Part shown: one piece after another, positions 7,285-16,008 of the stretch
Position numbering within the stretch: position 1 is the stretch's first letter
Layout: the number at the start of each line of letters is the position of its first letter
Virus record (IMG/VR): IMGVR_UViG_3300003323_000938
Location: 1-39,528 of that record
Strand: one strand, 5' to 3'
Origin: a virus
Length of the DNA: 39,528 nt
Program-made: the position numbers and the translations under genes
The notes under the pieces: model-generated
Told to the model about the DNA's origin: nothing
The model's input: the letters and a program-made list of their open reading frames with translations, nothing else
The model's database searches: none

Positions 7285-7424
7285 TGCCGGACCGCAACGG
7301 CGACTGCGCGCACGACCAGGGAACGACCGTCCGCACGGTGGGTCAGGTGGAGATCGAGTCGTGCGTCAAGTGCGACGCTGAGACCAGCCGGCGCGCCGTC
7401 GGTTCCGACCCGCACGCGGACTGA
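7284..7424 (+). CDS. 46-residue Cys-containing peptide
   Basis: TGATG coupling. C-A-H near residue 8 and CVKC near 27 could form one zinc site. Function unknown. Confidence 0.5.
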   Translation: MPDRNGDCAHDQGTTVRTVGQVEIESCVKCDAETSRRAVGSDPHAD

Positions 7425-7504
7425 TGAGGCCGCCCTACGCCGCCGGCACGACGTGCTCCACGTGCGGCAACCCGAACTGCCCGCTGCCCGGCGATTGCAA
7501 GTGA
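7424..7504 (+). CDS. 26-residue cysteine knuckle peptide
   Basis: TGATG coupling. CSTCGNPNCPLPGDC gives four cysteines, enough for one zinc site. Last gene of the chain, just before the terminator. Confidence 0.45.
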   Translation: MRPPYAAGTTCSTCGNPNCPLPGDCK

Positions 7505-7530
7505 GCACTGCCGGGTAGACCTACGAACGC

Positions 7531-7568
7531 AGGCCCCGAACCCCCACCGTCCTTGGGGTTCGGGGCCT
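7531..7568 (+). terminator. 14-bp hairpin between convergent operons
   Basis: Perfect stem 7531-7544 with 7555-7568 and a 10-base loop. No T-tract. It lies between the stop of the tiny-gene operon (7504) and the stop of the convergent tail gene (7609), so it could end transcription from either side. Confidence 0.75.
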
Positions 7569-7579
7569 GTCCACGTCCG

Positions 7580-7606
7580 GGCGCCGGAACACACGTGTGT
7601 ATAGGT
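7580..7606 (+). repeat. 27-bp dispersed repeat, copy 2
   Basis: GGCGCC-G-GAACA, then C and ACGTGTGTATAG. Plus orientation, intergenic, just after the terminator of the plus operon. Its core ACACACGTGTGT is a perfect palindrome. Confidence 0.85.
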
Positions 7607-7608
7607 GG

Positions 7609-8079
7609 TTATGGGCTGGGCACCTCGGCGATCCACCGACTGTGGCTGGCCAGCACCTTGATCGGGCTGCCCGGCGTCGGGCCGATGTAGCCGGTGCGCA
7701 TCTTGATCGTGTGGCTGCCCGCCGACAGGTTCACCGTCCAGAACTCGGCGTTGGACGCGTTCTGCCCGTTGAACTCGGTCTGGCCGGCCTGATCCACGCC
7801 GTCGACGTTGATCCGCCCCACCAGGATCGCGCCGGTGACGCCGATGTCGGCGTTGGCCGCGAAGTTGCAGTCGAACGACGCCGAGATCTTGATCGTGCAG
7901 GCGAACGCCACCGAGAACGTGACCGAGGTGCCCGTGACGTCGATGAACGTGTTGGCCGCGCCGGCCGTCTTGGCGTCGGTGGAGCTGGTGCACTGCCCGG
8001 TGATGAACCGGATGACGTTGAGTGGAATCTGGGCCAGCAGGTTGGCGGTGATCCGGTTTCCTGCGACGGGAACGGCCAT
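7609..8079 (-). CDS. Minor tail protein, C-terminal module type
   Basis: A 156-residue protein rich in Thr, Ser, Gly and beta-type sequence, with no catalytic motif. It is the last gene of the structural block and follows the large minor tail protein. Small beta-rich proteins here in actinophages are usually virion surface or tail-tip parts. NLSAGSHTIKMR looks like a carbohydrate-binding-type strand pair, which would fit host recognition; this is inference. Confidence 0.6.
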   Translation of the reverse strand: MAVPVAGNRITANLLAQIPLNVIRFITGQCTSSTDAKTAGAANTFIDVTGTSVTFSVAFACTIKISASFDCNFAANADIGVTGAILVGRINVDGVDQAGQTEFNGQNASNAEFWTVNLSAGSHTIKMRTGYIGPTPGSPIKVLASHSRWIAEVPSP

Positions 8080-8088
8080 CGGCGAGCC

Positions 8089-10884
8089 TCACAGTCCGAC
8101 GTAGAAGGGATGGAACAGCCGGACGTCCGAGCCGAGCACGTGTGCCTTGACCACGCCGTTGACCGAGCGGGTGACGGTGAAGGTCTGCGGCGAGGTGGCG
8201 CCGGTGATGTTGGTGACGGTCATCCGCTCGCCGTCACACATGATGTCGAACGGGAAGTCCCCGGCCGCCGTCGTCCACGGCTGGTTGCCGGTGAACGTGG
8301 TCACCTGGAACGACGTGGCCGAGCTGGTGATGGCCGCGGTCAGAAACGCCCCGTCGGTGTCCAGCCGGCTGTCCGTGGCCGCCGGCGTGGTGCCGGCCAC
8401 GATGCCGACGTGCTGGGGCTCCTCGGGCTGGGTGGTGAAGACGAACTCGTGCTTCTGGGTGTGCAGCAGCTCTTTCATGCCGATCACCGTGAGCTCGGCG
8501 TCGTCGTAGAGCCCGCTGGGCGACATGCCGGTGACCGTGATCTTGTCCCGGATGTCGACCATCAGCAGGGTGGCGAACGCGCCCGACCAGCCCGAGGCCA
8601 CCACCGCGCCGGTGGCGCGGTTGACGCGCAGCGCGGAGTACCGCGGCTTGTCGACGGTGCCCAGGCCGACCAGCCACGCTGCGATGTTGCTCAGCACGTA
8701 GTAGACGAACGCGTTGGCCGACCAGCTGGAGTCGTACAGGCCGGCCCCGTTCGGCGGCGTGGCCGTCGACAGCGCGCCCGAGGTCTTCTGGTAGCGGTAG
8801 GCGCTGCCGTCCGGCGCGGTGGCGGTGACCGAGTTGCGGGTGTTCTGGTCGTCGTCGATCGGCAGGAACGGCGGGGCCAGCTGCTGGCCGGACAGCGACA
8901 GTGTCAGTCGGGTCGGCCGGTTGTTCAGCCACGCCTGGGTGAAGTAGTGCAGGCCGGACGACCCGCGCGACTCCACCAGCTCGCCCACGTCGGTGTTGAC
9001 GCACTCCTGGATGAGCTGGCCCACCGGCTGGGCCCGCTGAGGGCCCATCTGGGGGGTGAACACGAAGTCGGTCGAGTCGTTGTACCCGAACTCGATGCCT
9101 TCCTCGCTGCACAGCCGCTTGAGCCGATCCAGCACCACCTCGGTCTTGTGGCCGGTGAACGCGCTGTAGATGGCGGTGCGCGCCGACAGGCCCAGGTCCG
9201 AGCCCCAGACGCCGACGTGGCCGAAGTACAGCTGGTCCTCGACACCCAGCGGCGTGGGGAACACGCACTGCGCCACGGCCTGGAACCCCTGCACGCCCAG
9301 CGCGGTGGTGCCGCTGTTCTCCGCGCCGTCCCGGTTCATCGTGACCACGACGTTGCCGCCCGACTGCGCCGCGGTCACCGAGTACATGTGCCACACCCCG
9401 TCAATGGCGTCCGCGCCCAGCGCCGCGAACGACGCCATCAGCGTGCTGCCACCGATCTGGGTCAGGTACACCGTGGCGCTGCCGTCGGTGAGCAGGTTGA
9501 CCGACACCGCGAACGGGCCATTGCTCGACAGGATGACGGTGGTGCCGGCGGTGCGGGTGATCCGCGCGGCGAAGCACACCGTCCAGGCCCCCGCGCCCTG
9601 GATGGGGTTCGGGTCGATCCAGCCGTAGAGCTGCGCGCCCTGGTTGAGCGCCGGGGCCGGGCCGCCGCCGAGGATGGTGTTGTCCTGGGCCCACTTCACC
9701 GCGCCGGATCCGGAAGCGGTTCCGGCCTGAATGGCCTGGATCGGCGAGGTGGAAGGCCCGAGGTTGATGCCCGACGGCGACGCCGCGCCGTCCTCCAGCG
9801 GCCAGTACGCGTAGGGGCTCTGCCGAGTGATGTGGCGGCGCAGGCTGGAGTCCGACGGGCCGCGGCCGGCCAGCAGGCGGCGCAAAGGGCCGGCCGCGGT
9901 GACCGACACCGTGCCGTAGCTCATGGTGGTGTCCCAGCTCTGCGGCCACTCGGCCACCTCGCCGGCGAACCGCGGCGAGCGAACCTGCACGTTGTCGATG
10001 GTGAACGTGATGGGCAGCGTGTTCGAGTTCGCCGAGTCCATCGCGGTGTAGAGGGTGACCCAGCCGCTCTGCAAGTCGTTGAGCTCGGCCGAGTCGCCCT
10101 CGGACCACACGATGTCCCAGCCCACGGGTTCGGGCTGCGTGCCGAACATCCACGCCTTGGCGCGGAAGATCTGCCCCTCGACCTGGAGCCGCACCATGAT
10201 CGGGGTGTTGGCGGCGTAGGTGCACCGGCTGATGGACACCGTGGGCCCGATGGCGGTGCCGTCGGCCTGGCCGATCGACAGCAGCGGTGTGGTGGCCGAC
10301 ATGGTCAGCGACAGCTGGTAGTAGTGCGTGCCGTCGGACTTCACCCGGACGCCGGCGAACAGGCTGCCACCGGTGATGGGGGCGACAGTGCTGGCGGCCA
10401 CGGAGAACGACACGTCGACGTCCGAGGTGGACAACGCCTGGAGCGACGCGAAGTGCGGCGTGGTCCGGTTGCTGTGGGTCATCGTGCCGGCGCTGCCGTT
10501 GACGGCGTAGTCGGACGCCGAGCCGCCCGATGTCGTCCAGGCCCAGCCCTCGTTGGTCGAGCCCCAGCCGTTGCTGACGGTACGGGTGAACGAGTCGGCG
10601 GCCATGATCAGGGACAGCCGCATCGGCGTGTTGCGGGTCAGCGTGCCGAAGTACGCGCCCAGCGGGTTGCGCGGCGAGTAGTTGCCGGTGGAGTTCTTCA
10701 GCACGAACGCGCAGTTCTGGGGCGTGGTCTGGGCGGTCTCGTTCAGCCGGCCGCGGGTGATGGCGCACCCCTCGGCCCAGCGCACGTCGTCGGTCGCGTC
10801 GATCCAGCCGGGTCCGACGTTGAGCTCCAGCGCGATGCGCTGAGGGGTCAGGGGGAAGGTGCGCGAGTTCGGCGTGACGGCCAT
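8089..10884 (-). CDS. Large minor tail protein
   Basis: A 931-residue protein directly after the tape measure gene (ATGA overlap). The N-terminal 100 residues (GWIDATDDVRWAEG, NSTGNYSPRNP) match the pattern of actinophage minor tail proteins. A jelly-roll-like region lies around residues 100-270 and a LamG-like one starts at ITRQSPYAYWPLEDG. The C-terminal third contains the typical beta-sandwich ending. It probably forms the tail tip or baseplate hub and may bind host polysaccharide. Only one more tail gene follows, so this protein probably carries several tip functions. Confidence 0.8.
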   Translation of the reverse strand: MAVTPNSRTFPLTPQRIALELNVGPGWIDATDDVRWAEGCAITRGRLNETAQTTPQNCAFVLKNSTGNYSPRNPLGAYFGTLTRNTPMRLSLIMAADSFTRTVSNGWGSTNEGWAWTTSGGSASDYAVNGSAGTMTHSNRTTPHFASLQALSTSDVDVSFSVAASTVAPITGGSLFAGVRVKSDGTHYYQLSLTMSATTPLLSIGQADGTAIGPTVSISRCTYAANTPIMVRLQVEGQIFRAKAWMFGTQPEPVGWDIVWSEGDSAELNDLQSGWVTLYTAMDSANSNTLPITFTIDNVQVRSPRFAGEVAEWPQSWDTTMSYGTVSVTAAGPLRRLLAGRGPSDSSLRRHITRQSPYAYWPLEDGAASPSGINLGPSTSPIQAIQAGTASGSGAVKWAQDNTILGGGPAPALNQGAQLYGWIDPNPIQGAGAWTVCFAARITRTAGTTVILSSNGPFAVSVNLLTDGSATVYLTQIGGSTLMASFAALGADAIDGVWHMYSVTAAQSGGNVVVTMNRDGAENSGTTALGVQGFQAVAQCVFPTPLGVEDQLYFGHVGVWGSDLGLSARTAIYSAFTGHKTEVVLDRLKRLCSEEGIEFGYNDSTDFVFTPQMGPQRAQPVGQLIQECVNTDVGELVESRGSSGLHYFTQAWLNNRPTRLTLSLSGQQLAPPFLPIDDDQNTRNSVTATAPDGSAYRYQKTSGALSTATPPNGAGLYDSSWSANAFVYYVLSNIAAWLVGLGTVDKPRYSALRVNRATGAVVASGWSGAFATLLMVDIRDKITVTGMSPSGLYDDAELTVIGMKELLHTQKHEFVFTTQPEEPQHVGIVAGTTPAATDSRLDTDGAFLTAAITSSATSFQVTTFTGNQPWTTAAGDFPFDIMCDGERMTVTNITGATSPQTFTVTRSVNGVVKAHVLGSDVRLFHPFYVGL

Positions 10885-13421
10885 CAGCTGTTCCTTCCCA
10901 GGGCGGTCTGCACGTCGCCGCCGCCGTGCACACGGACGTAGCGCCGGATCATCATGGCCACGAACTGTGACGCCTCATCACCGGGGTTCACCACTTCGAG
11001 CACGACCGAGCCGCCGCCGCGCCCGCCGGCGTTGCCCAGCGCGTCGGTGATGGCCTTGTCCACCCCTGAACGCGGCACCACCGTCGCGCCGGCGACGTTG
11101 CGGATCAGCTCGGCCCCCTGCTCGCCGACCACGGTGAGCCCGGAACTGCCCAGCACCTTGCCCGAGGCCGCGCCGCCCATGACGCCGCCGTGTGCCAGAC
11201 GGCCGGCCGAGGCGATGCCGCCCGACCCGAGCACCGAGGTGTAGATCTGGATCGTGCGGCCGTTGTTCATCGTGATGAAACGGTCGATCACGCCCTGGGC
11301 CTGCGCGGTCGACGCGGACACCTGCGTGGATATGTTGCTGGGCACCAGGTGGTACTTGTCGATCAGACCCTGGATCTGATCCTTGGTCAGGCCCGCCTTG
11401 CTCAGCACGCCCACCAGCTGGTTCTGGTTGTTCTGGAGCGAGCGGTTGATGTCGTCGGTGGTCGCGCCTGCGTCCGCCATCGCCTGGGCCTGTCCGGCCC
11501 AGCTCTGCTGGCTCTGCTCCAGCACCTGGAGCACGTCCCGGCCGCGCTCGGTGGTGGTGTTGAGTTCGTGGTTGGTGTCGAACACCGCGCCCTTGGCGTT
11601 CTGCATCTGCGTCGTGAACCCGTCGATGGCGGTGCCGAACTGGGCGGCGTAGTCCTGGGCCTTCTGGAATCCGTTGTCGCCCAGAATGGCCAGGGAGTCG
11701 GCCAGCGCCTTGATCTTCTGGTCGGCGGTGGACGCCGCGGCGTTCATGACGTCGATGTCGGCCTTGAGCTGGCTGGTGTTGGACGACGCCGCCTGGGTGG
11801 AGTTCGAGTAGATGGCGACTTTTCCGGACAGCTGGTCAGCTGTGACCGCCGTGAGCCCCATACTGGCGGCCCAGTCGTTGTACTTCTTGAGGGTGTCGTC
11901 GACAACTTTTCTGTTGTCCTGCACCTTCTGGCTGAGATCGGCGATTTGGCTGGCGTTCTTGCCCGCCTTGTCACCATAGACGTCGGTGGTGTTGACGCTG
12001 TCTTTCTGCGCGGTCTGCAAATCACGCATACTGGTGATGTAGTCGTCATTCGCCTTGCGCATGTCGTCCATTTGCTTGCGCGTCTGCGCTGCCCTGGTGC
12101 CGCCCTGCTCCAGCGAGGCCGCCATCTTGTCGGACTGGTCGGCCAGATCCTGGGCGTGCTGGGCGTCCAGGTCCATCGCGGTGCCGATCAACGCCAGCCC
12201 GACGCCGATGTAGGGCAGCGAGTTGCCCACCTTGGTGAGGCCGCCCGCGATCTTGGTGGTGGTGTCGCCGAACACCGTGCCCTTGGTGCCGGCGTTCTCC
12301 AGCGCGGTGGCGGCGCTGCCGATCGGCTTGTCGAGCTTGCCGAGCAAACTGACGTTCATGTAGGCCGAGGCCGCGGTGCCCCCGAACACGCCCAGCAGCG
12401 ACGACGCGGGTCCCAGCGCGCCGAGGAAGCCGTTCAGCACGGCCAGATCGGCCTGGATCCCACCACCGAGCGCGGGCAGCGCGGTGTGGGCGATGCCGGA
12501 CACCGTGGTGCCGAAGGTGTTCAGCGTGGTCAGCATCGAGCCGCCCAGGCCGTGGGCGAAGGTGTCGGCCATGTCGCCGACCAGGTGGCCGACGGTGGTC
12601 TCCAGCGACGCCACGATCTGGCCGACCTGGCTGATCGAGGTGCCGATCTGGGTGCTGTGCTGGCTGACGTCGTTGACCATCTGGCCGGTGGCCTGGCCCA
12701 CAGAGCGGGCCGCGCCGTCGACGCCGCTGAACACGGGGATCAGCCGGCCCGAGGCGCTGACCAGACCGGGCATCGCCTGGGTGGCCAGATCGCTGACCGA
12801 GCGGCCGAGCAGCACGATGTCCGGGCTGGTGTTGCCCAGCGCCTCGGTGATCTGCGGCTTGAGCTTCTGGAACCCACCCTCGATCACGCCCAGCGACTGG
12901 ACGATGGGCTTCTCCATCTGGTCGCCCCAGGTCTGGGCGTCGGCCTTGAGTTCGGCACCGAATTCCGAGAACGACTGCTTGACCTGGGTGTTCTGCTTGG
13001 CCACCACGCCGGCCAGGCCGACCAGCCCGAGGCCGACGCCGCCGACCAGCGCCGCGCCGGCCGCCGCGCCGGCCAGTGGGGCGCCGGCCAGCAGCGCCGC
13101 GCCCAGCAGCGATCCGGCGTCGCTGCCATCCTTCTTGGCCTTGTCCTTGGCCGCCTTGCTGGCTTCGTCGCCGACGTCCTCGCCCGACTTGCGGGCAGGG
13201 GCCTTGCCGCCCTCACCGATGCCCTTGCCGAGCTGCTCGCCGACCTTCTTGCCGGCCTCGGTGCCGGTGGTGGGCGCGGTGGCCTTGGTGCCCTCCCCGA
13301 CGCCCTTGGTGAACTCCTCGCCGGCCTGTTTGCCGGTGACGCCGAAGCCGTTGCGGATGACGTCGCGAACACCCGCGGTGTCGTCCCGGGCGGTGATCCT
13401 GATGACCACTTCGTTGGCCAC
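10884..13421 (-). CDS. Tape measure protein
   Basis: An 845-residue helical protein with repeats of Gln, Ala and Thr and many coiled-coil stretches. A Lys/Gly-rich N-terminal part is followed by a glycine/alanine-rich hydrophobic segment (about residues 145-185), as seen in tape measures that insert in the host membrane. Length sets tail length; at about 0.15 nm per residue this predicts a tail near 125 nm. GTG 13421 follows GGAGGTGA. It is the largest structural gene and follows the frameshifted chaperones, the standard position. Confidence 0.92.
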   Translation of the reverse strand: MANEVVIRITARDDTAGVRDVIRNGFGVTGKQAGEEFTKGVGEGTKATAPTTGTEAGKKVGEQLGKGIGEGGKAPARKSGEDVGDEASKAAKDKAKKDGSDAGSLLGAALLAGAPLAGAAAGAALVGGVGLGLVGLAGVVAKQNTQVKQSFSEFGAELKADAQTWGDQMEKPIVQSLGVIEGGFQKLKPQITEALGNTSPDIVLLGRSVSDLATQAMPGLVSASGRLIPVFSGVDGAARSVGQATGQMVNDVSQHSTQIGTSISQVGQIVASLETTVGHLVGDMADTFAHGLGGSMLTTLNTFGTTVSGIAHTALPALGGGIQADLAVLNGFLGALGPASSLLGVFGGTAASAYMNVSLLGKLDKPIGSAATALENAGTKGTVFGDTTTKIAGGLTKVGNSLPYIGVGLALIGTAMDLDAQHAQDLADQSDKMAASLEQGGTRAAQTRKQMDDMRKANDDYITSMRDLQTAQKDSVNTTDVYGDKAGKNASQIADLSQKVQDNRKVVDDTLKKYNDWAASMGLTAVTADQLSGKVAIYSNSTQAASSNTSQLKADIDVMNAAASTADQKIKALADSLAILGDNGFQKAQDYAAQFGTAIDGFTTQMQNAKGAVFDTNHELNTTTERGRDVLQVLEQSQQSWAGQAQAMADAGATTDDINRSLQNNQNQLVGVLSKAGLTKDQIQGLIDKYHLVPSNISTQVSASTAQAQGVIDRFITMNNGRTIQIYTSVLGSGGIASAGRLAHGGVMGGAASGKVLGSSGLTVVGEQGAELIRNVAGATVVPRSGVDKAITDALGNAGGRGGGSVVLEVVNPGDEASQFVAMMIRRYVRVHGGGDVQTALGRNS

Positions 13422-13974
13422 TACTTGTCACCTCCCAGCGTCACGATCAGCTCCAGTTGCAGCAGTTCGGCGCTCTCCTCCAGCAGCGTCGACAAGGTGT
13501 AGCCCGGATACGTCTTCAGCAGCCGCAGAATGGTCTGCGCCCGAGTCAGCTCGCCAGGGCGGCGAAATCCACCGTCATCGGGATCAGGGACTCGTCCACC
13601 GTAGCGGGCCCAGTGTTCGAGTCGGCGTCTAAAGGGGCGGGGACGCCAGCCGTCCGGAACAGCCACGATTCCACGAGCCGAATGCCGAAGTCGTGATCCA
13701 GTGACAGAACGCCGTCCAGCGTCGCCGGCACGGGCTCACCCGTGGCCGGATCCTCGACGTTCCACTCCAGCAGTCGGCCGGCGAACAGCTCGTACAGCCC
13801 GCGCAGCCGCCGCCCCTGCTCGGCCTCGGGCAGCGTCGGGTCCTTGATCCAGGAGAGGTCGACGTGGTCCATCGCCTCGCCGACCGACGGGGGCCGGACC
13901 TTGACCTCCAACCCCTCGAAGTCGTCCCCCTCGAACTGGAGCACGTACACCGTGCGCTTCGGCCGGTAGCCCAT
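13421..13974 (-). CDS. Tail assembly chaperone, -1 frameshift product
   Basis: The upstream frame is read to codon 115 (Leu, TTA) and then the ribosome slips back one base on CCCTTTA (13630-13636, minus strand; zero-frame codons CCT TTA). It continues with AGA in the frame ending at 13421. The fused product is 184 residues. In siphophages this longer chaperone is made at a small fraction of the short one and both coat the tape measure before tube assembly. The downstream frame alone (13421-13666) has a poor start, which supports expression by slippage. Confidence 0.8.
13546..13974 (-). CDS. Tail assembly chaperone, short form
   Basis: A 142-residue protein made by normal reading. It is acidic, with the small helical body typical of the G-type chaperone (SWIKDPTLPEAEQGRRL). 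It lies just before the tape measure gene, with the slippery site at 13630-13636. The short and long forms together guide tail tube polymerisation around the tape measure. Confidence 0.85.
   Translation of the reverse strand: MGYRPKRTVYVLQFEGDDFEGLEVKVRPPSVGEAMDHVDLSWIKDPTLPEAEQGRRLRGLYELFAGRLLEWNVEDPATGEPVPATLDGVLSLDHDFGIRLVESWLFRTAGVPAPLDADSNTGPATVDESLIPMTVDFAALAS
13630..13636 (-). promoter_or_regulatory. Slippery heptamer CCCTTTA
   Basis: Fits X XXY YYZ exactly in the chaperone frame (zero-frame codons CCT and TTA at 13632-13630). The A-site codon TTA is the rarest leucine codon in high-GC actinobacteria, which would slow the ribosome. Confidence 0.8.
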
Positions 13975-13979
13975 TCAGA

Positions 13980-14396
13980 TCACGTCCAGGTCGGGACCGC
14001 GCCGTCGGCGAGCGCCGCGGGCACGGTCCAGGTGAACGCGCCGCCCTGGGCGCGCTTGAGCTGGTAGTCGGTCAGCACGCAGTTGTTGACCAGCGTGCTG
14101 GTCACCGCGCCGACCGTGAGCGCCAGGGTGATGGCGCGGGTCACCGACGTGGAGCTCACGGTCTTGAACACGTCGTGGCTCTGGTTGGCCGCGTTGTTGA
14201 AAACGCCGTTCATCTGGAGGGAGTAGTCGGCGAGCAGCAGCAGCCGCTCCATCGCGAACTTGTCCACACCGGTGATGTCCTGCACGGCCCGGGGCAGCGC
14301 GTAGTTGAAATCGGTGATGTCGTTGCTGATGACCCGGTTGGTCGGCGTGGCATCCTGCACCGTCACCGAGTATCCGAGGCCGGAAGCCTTCGCCAT
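13980..14396 (-). CDS. Tail tube-like protein (short paralog)
   Basis: A 138-residue beta-rich protein. MAKASGLG, then DITGVDKFAMERLL and FNNAANQSH, also appear in slightly changed form in the 253-residue protein at 14968-15729, so the two are paralogs. The gene lies just before the tail chaperones, the usual position of the major tail protein. Which of the two builds the tube cannot be told from sequence. Confidence 0.65.
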   Translation of the reverse strand: MAKASGLGYSVTVQDATPTNRVISNDITDFNYALPRAVQDITGVDKFAMERLLLLADYSLQMNGVFNNAANQSHDVFKTVSSTSVTRAITLALTVGAVTSTLVNNCVLTDYQLKRAQGGAFTWTVPAALADGAVPTWT

Positions 14397-14408
14397 GGTG
14401 ATCGCCTT

Positions 14409-14951
14409 TCAGCTGGTGATGTCGTGGGTGATCCGCTCCATATGGGTGCGGAAGTCGTCCAGGAACGGATCGGGCCCGCTGTGCCGGCGTTCGACGTTGC
14501 CCCAGTGGTCGCGCACCTGGAACAGCGGGTTGACGGCCACGGTCCGCTGGTGCTCGGCGGCCTGGAAACACGCCTGGTGCGGACTGAACGCGAACACCAC
14601 CATGCCCGGCGGCAGCGGGGTGAACTCCTCCAGCGGCTCACCGGGCTGCTTGTCGGCGTTGCGCTGCGCCGCCAGCGCGGCTCCCCGCTCGTTCCACTCG
14701 CCGCTGCTGTACTCGGTGAACGTTCGGCCGGACCCGCGCCGGATGTAGTCCGCCCGGCCGTCCTCGGCCGGCAGTGCGGTGTGCCAGCCGTCGCGCCAGC
14801 CGTTGCACTGCACCTCGGCGCAGGTGGCGCGCTCGTACGTGATGTCCGCGCTGATGCCGAAGTTGTCCTGTTCGGTGTAGGTGTTGTGCAGCAGCGTCGG
14901 CCGGTGATAGCCGCCGAGCTGGGCCCATCCGGGCGGAACGAGTGGCTCCAT
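14409..14951 (-). CDS. Hypothetical protein in tail module
   Basis: A 180-residue protein between the two tube-like paralogs. It is rich in Trp, His and Cys (CAEVQCNGW; GMVVFAFSPHQACFQAAEH) with an acidic C-terminus. Proteins with PGMVVFAF-type strands occur in actinophage tail modules, but no function is known. It does not look like a standard connector or chaperone. Confidence 0.65.
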   Translation of the reverse strand: MEPLVPPGWAQLGGYHRPTLLHNTYTEQDNFGISADITYERATCAEVQCNGWRDGWHTALPAEDGRADYIRRGSGRTFTEYSSGEWNERGAALAAQRNADKQPGEPLEEFTPLPPGMVVFAFSPHQACFQAAEHQRTVAVNPLFQVRDHWGNVERRHSGPDPFLDDFRTHMERITHDITS

Positions 14952-14967
14952 ATGCTTCCCCTGTCTG

Positions 14968-15729
14968 TTAGAACGACACCGCTTGGGTGTTCTTGACGAC
15001 GGACACGGCGAACTTCACCGAGGTGAATCCACCGGTGGTGACGGTGACGACGCGGACGTACTGGCGCAGGGTGGCGGTGCCGCCAACAGCCAGCCGCTGA
15101 CCGAGCGGCAGCGTGGTCGCGCCGGTGATCTGGGGAAACGCCCCGCTGGCCACGTCGGCAAACGTGGTGTTGTCGGCCGAGTCCTGGAGTTTGATCGTGA
15201 CGTCGGTGCCGCTGAACGCGTTGACGTGCAGGTAGGCCTGCCAGCCGAACGACGTCGACACCGAGCCGTTCCAGGCGGTGCCGTTGGTGGCCCCCGTGTC
15301 GGTGCGGAATCCGGCGGTGAGCGCGTTGCCCCACTCCAGGCCGAACCCGTTGGCCGCGCCGTCGACGTTGCCGATCAGGGAGCCGTCGTTGCCGCGTTTC
15401 CAGTCGTAGTCGATCTGCTTGGCCAGCAGGTGCGCGGCCGGGTTGCCGATGGCCGCGCCGTGCAGGTAGGACATCAGCCGGTCGGTGCGCGGCAGCGTGG
15501 ACAGCGTCGGGTGCTCGGTGCCGCCGGTGGCGGCGTTGTTCCAGAACGGCGAGAACTTGATCGTGCCGTCGCGCTTGGCGAGGATCCGCTCCATCGCGAA
15601 CTTGTTGATGCCGGTGACGTCCAAAGGGGCGGCTGGGCTGGCCAGCTGGTCCACCGCGCCGACGTCGCCGGACAGGTCGACGCCATCCACGTACAGCAGG
15701 TCGCCGAGACCTGAGCTCTTCGCCATCAC
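14968..15729 (-). CDS. Major tail tube-like protein (long paralog)
   Basis: A 253-residue beta-rich protein. Residues 1-90 align by eye with the protein at 13980-14396 (MAKSSGLG; DVTGINKFAMERIL; FWNNAA). Residues 140-253 look like an added Ig-like domain of the kind that decorates tail tubes (TDVTIKLQDSADNTTF). It follows a conserved small membrane-type gene with ATGA overlap. It is likely the major tail protein. Confidence 0.7.
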   Translation of the reverse strand: MMAKSSGLGDLLYVDGVDLSGDVGAVDQLASPAAPLDVTGINKFAMERILAKRDGTIKFSPFWNNAATGGTEHPTLSTLPRTDRLMSYLHGAAIGNPAAHLLAKQIDYDWKRGNDGSLIGNVDGAANGFGLEWGNALTAGFRTDTGATNGTAWNGSVSTSFGWQAYLHVNAFSGTDVTIKLQDSADNTTFADVASGAFPQITGATTLPLGQRLAVGGTATLRQYVRVVTVTTGGFTSVKFAVSVVKNTQAVSF

Positions 15730-16004
15730 GCACCGCCTTTCTGAGCCACATCATCGCTCACGGGTCGCCCGAATGCGGCCGCCTGGCCCGCCGTCGGCGG
15801 CTGGTCGGGGTGGTGTCTCCAGCAGACGCACACGCCGGCCACCGACACCTTGCCGAATCGCCAGCATTTCTTGACGTGGCAGTTGTGTTTGTAGGCGAAC
15901 ACCGCCACCGCGCCGAACATCGACAGGTCTGACCCGAAGCCGGACCAGAAGTTGAACCAGGGGCCGGTGCCGTTCAGCCCGAGGAAGTCGACAACCCACC
16001 CCAT
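15726..16004 (-). CDS. Cys/His-rich protein with a membrane segment
   Basis: A 92-residue protein: WVVDFLGLNGTGPWF at the start, a hydrophobic segment (about residues 27-38), then HNCHVKKCW and CVCWRHHP, which could bind zinc, and a polar tail. Small proteins of this layout are found in actinophage head-tail regions; their role is not known. It overlaps the long tube-like gene by ATGA. Confidence 0.65.
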   Translation of the reverse strand: MGWVVDFLGLNGTGPWFNFWSGFGSDLSMFGAVAVFAYKHNCHVKKCWRFGKVSVAGVCVCWRHHPDQPPTAGQAAAFGRPVSDDVAQKGGA

Positions 16005-16008
16005 GGCG

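Noticed and set aside
7597-10941. 1114-residue plus-strand open frame opposite the minor tail genes
   Set aside because: Composition is Arg, Gly, Val and Ala rich with no motif, as expected opposite a high-GC gene; the minus strand codes for clear tail proteins.
10925-10950. A possible repeat copy around ACGGACGTAGCGCCGG
   Set aside because: Flanks do not align and the GAAC block is missing; it codes for a normal tape measure end.
11190-13502. 770-residue plus-strand open frame opposite the tape measure gene
   Set aside because: Shadow of the tape measure gene; no ribosome site and no motif.
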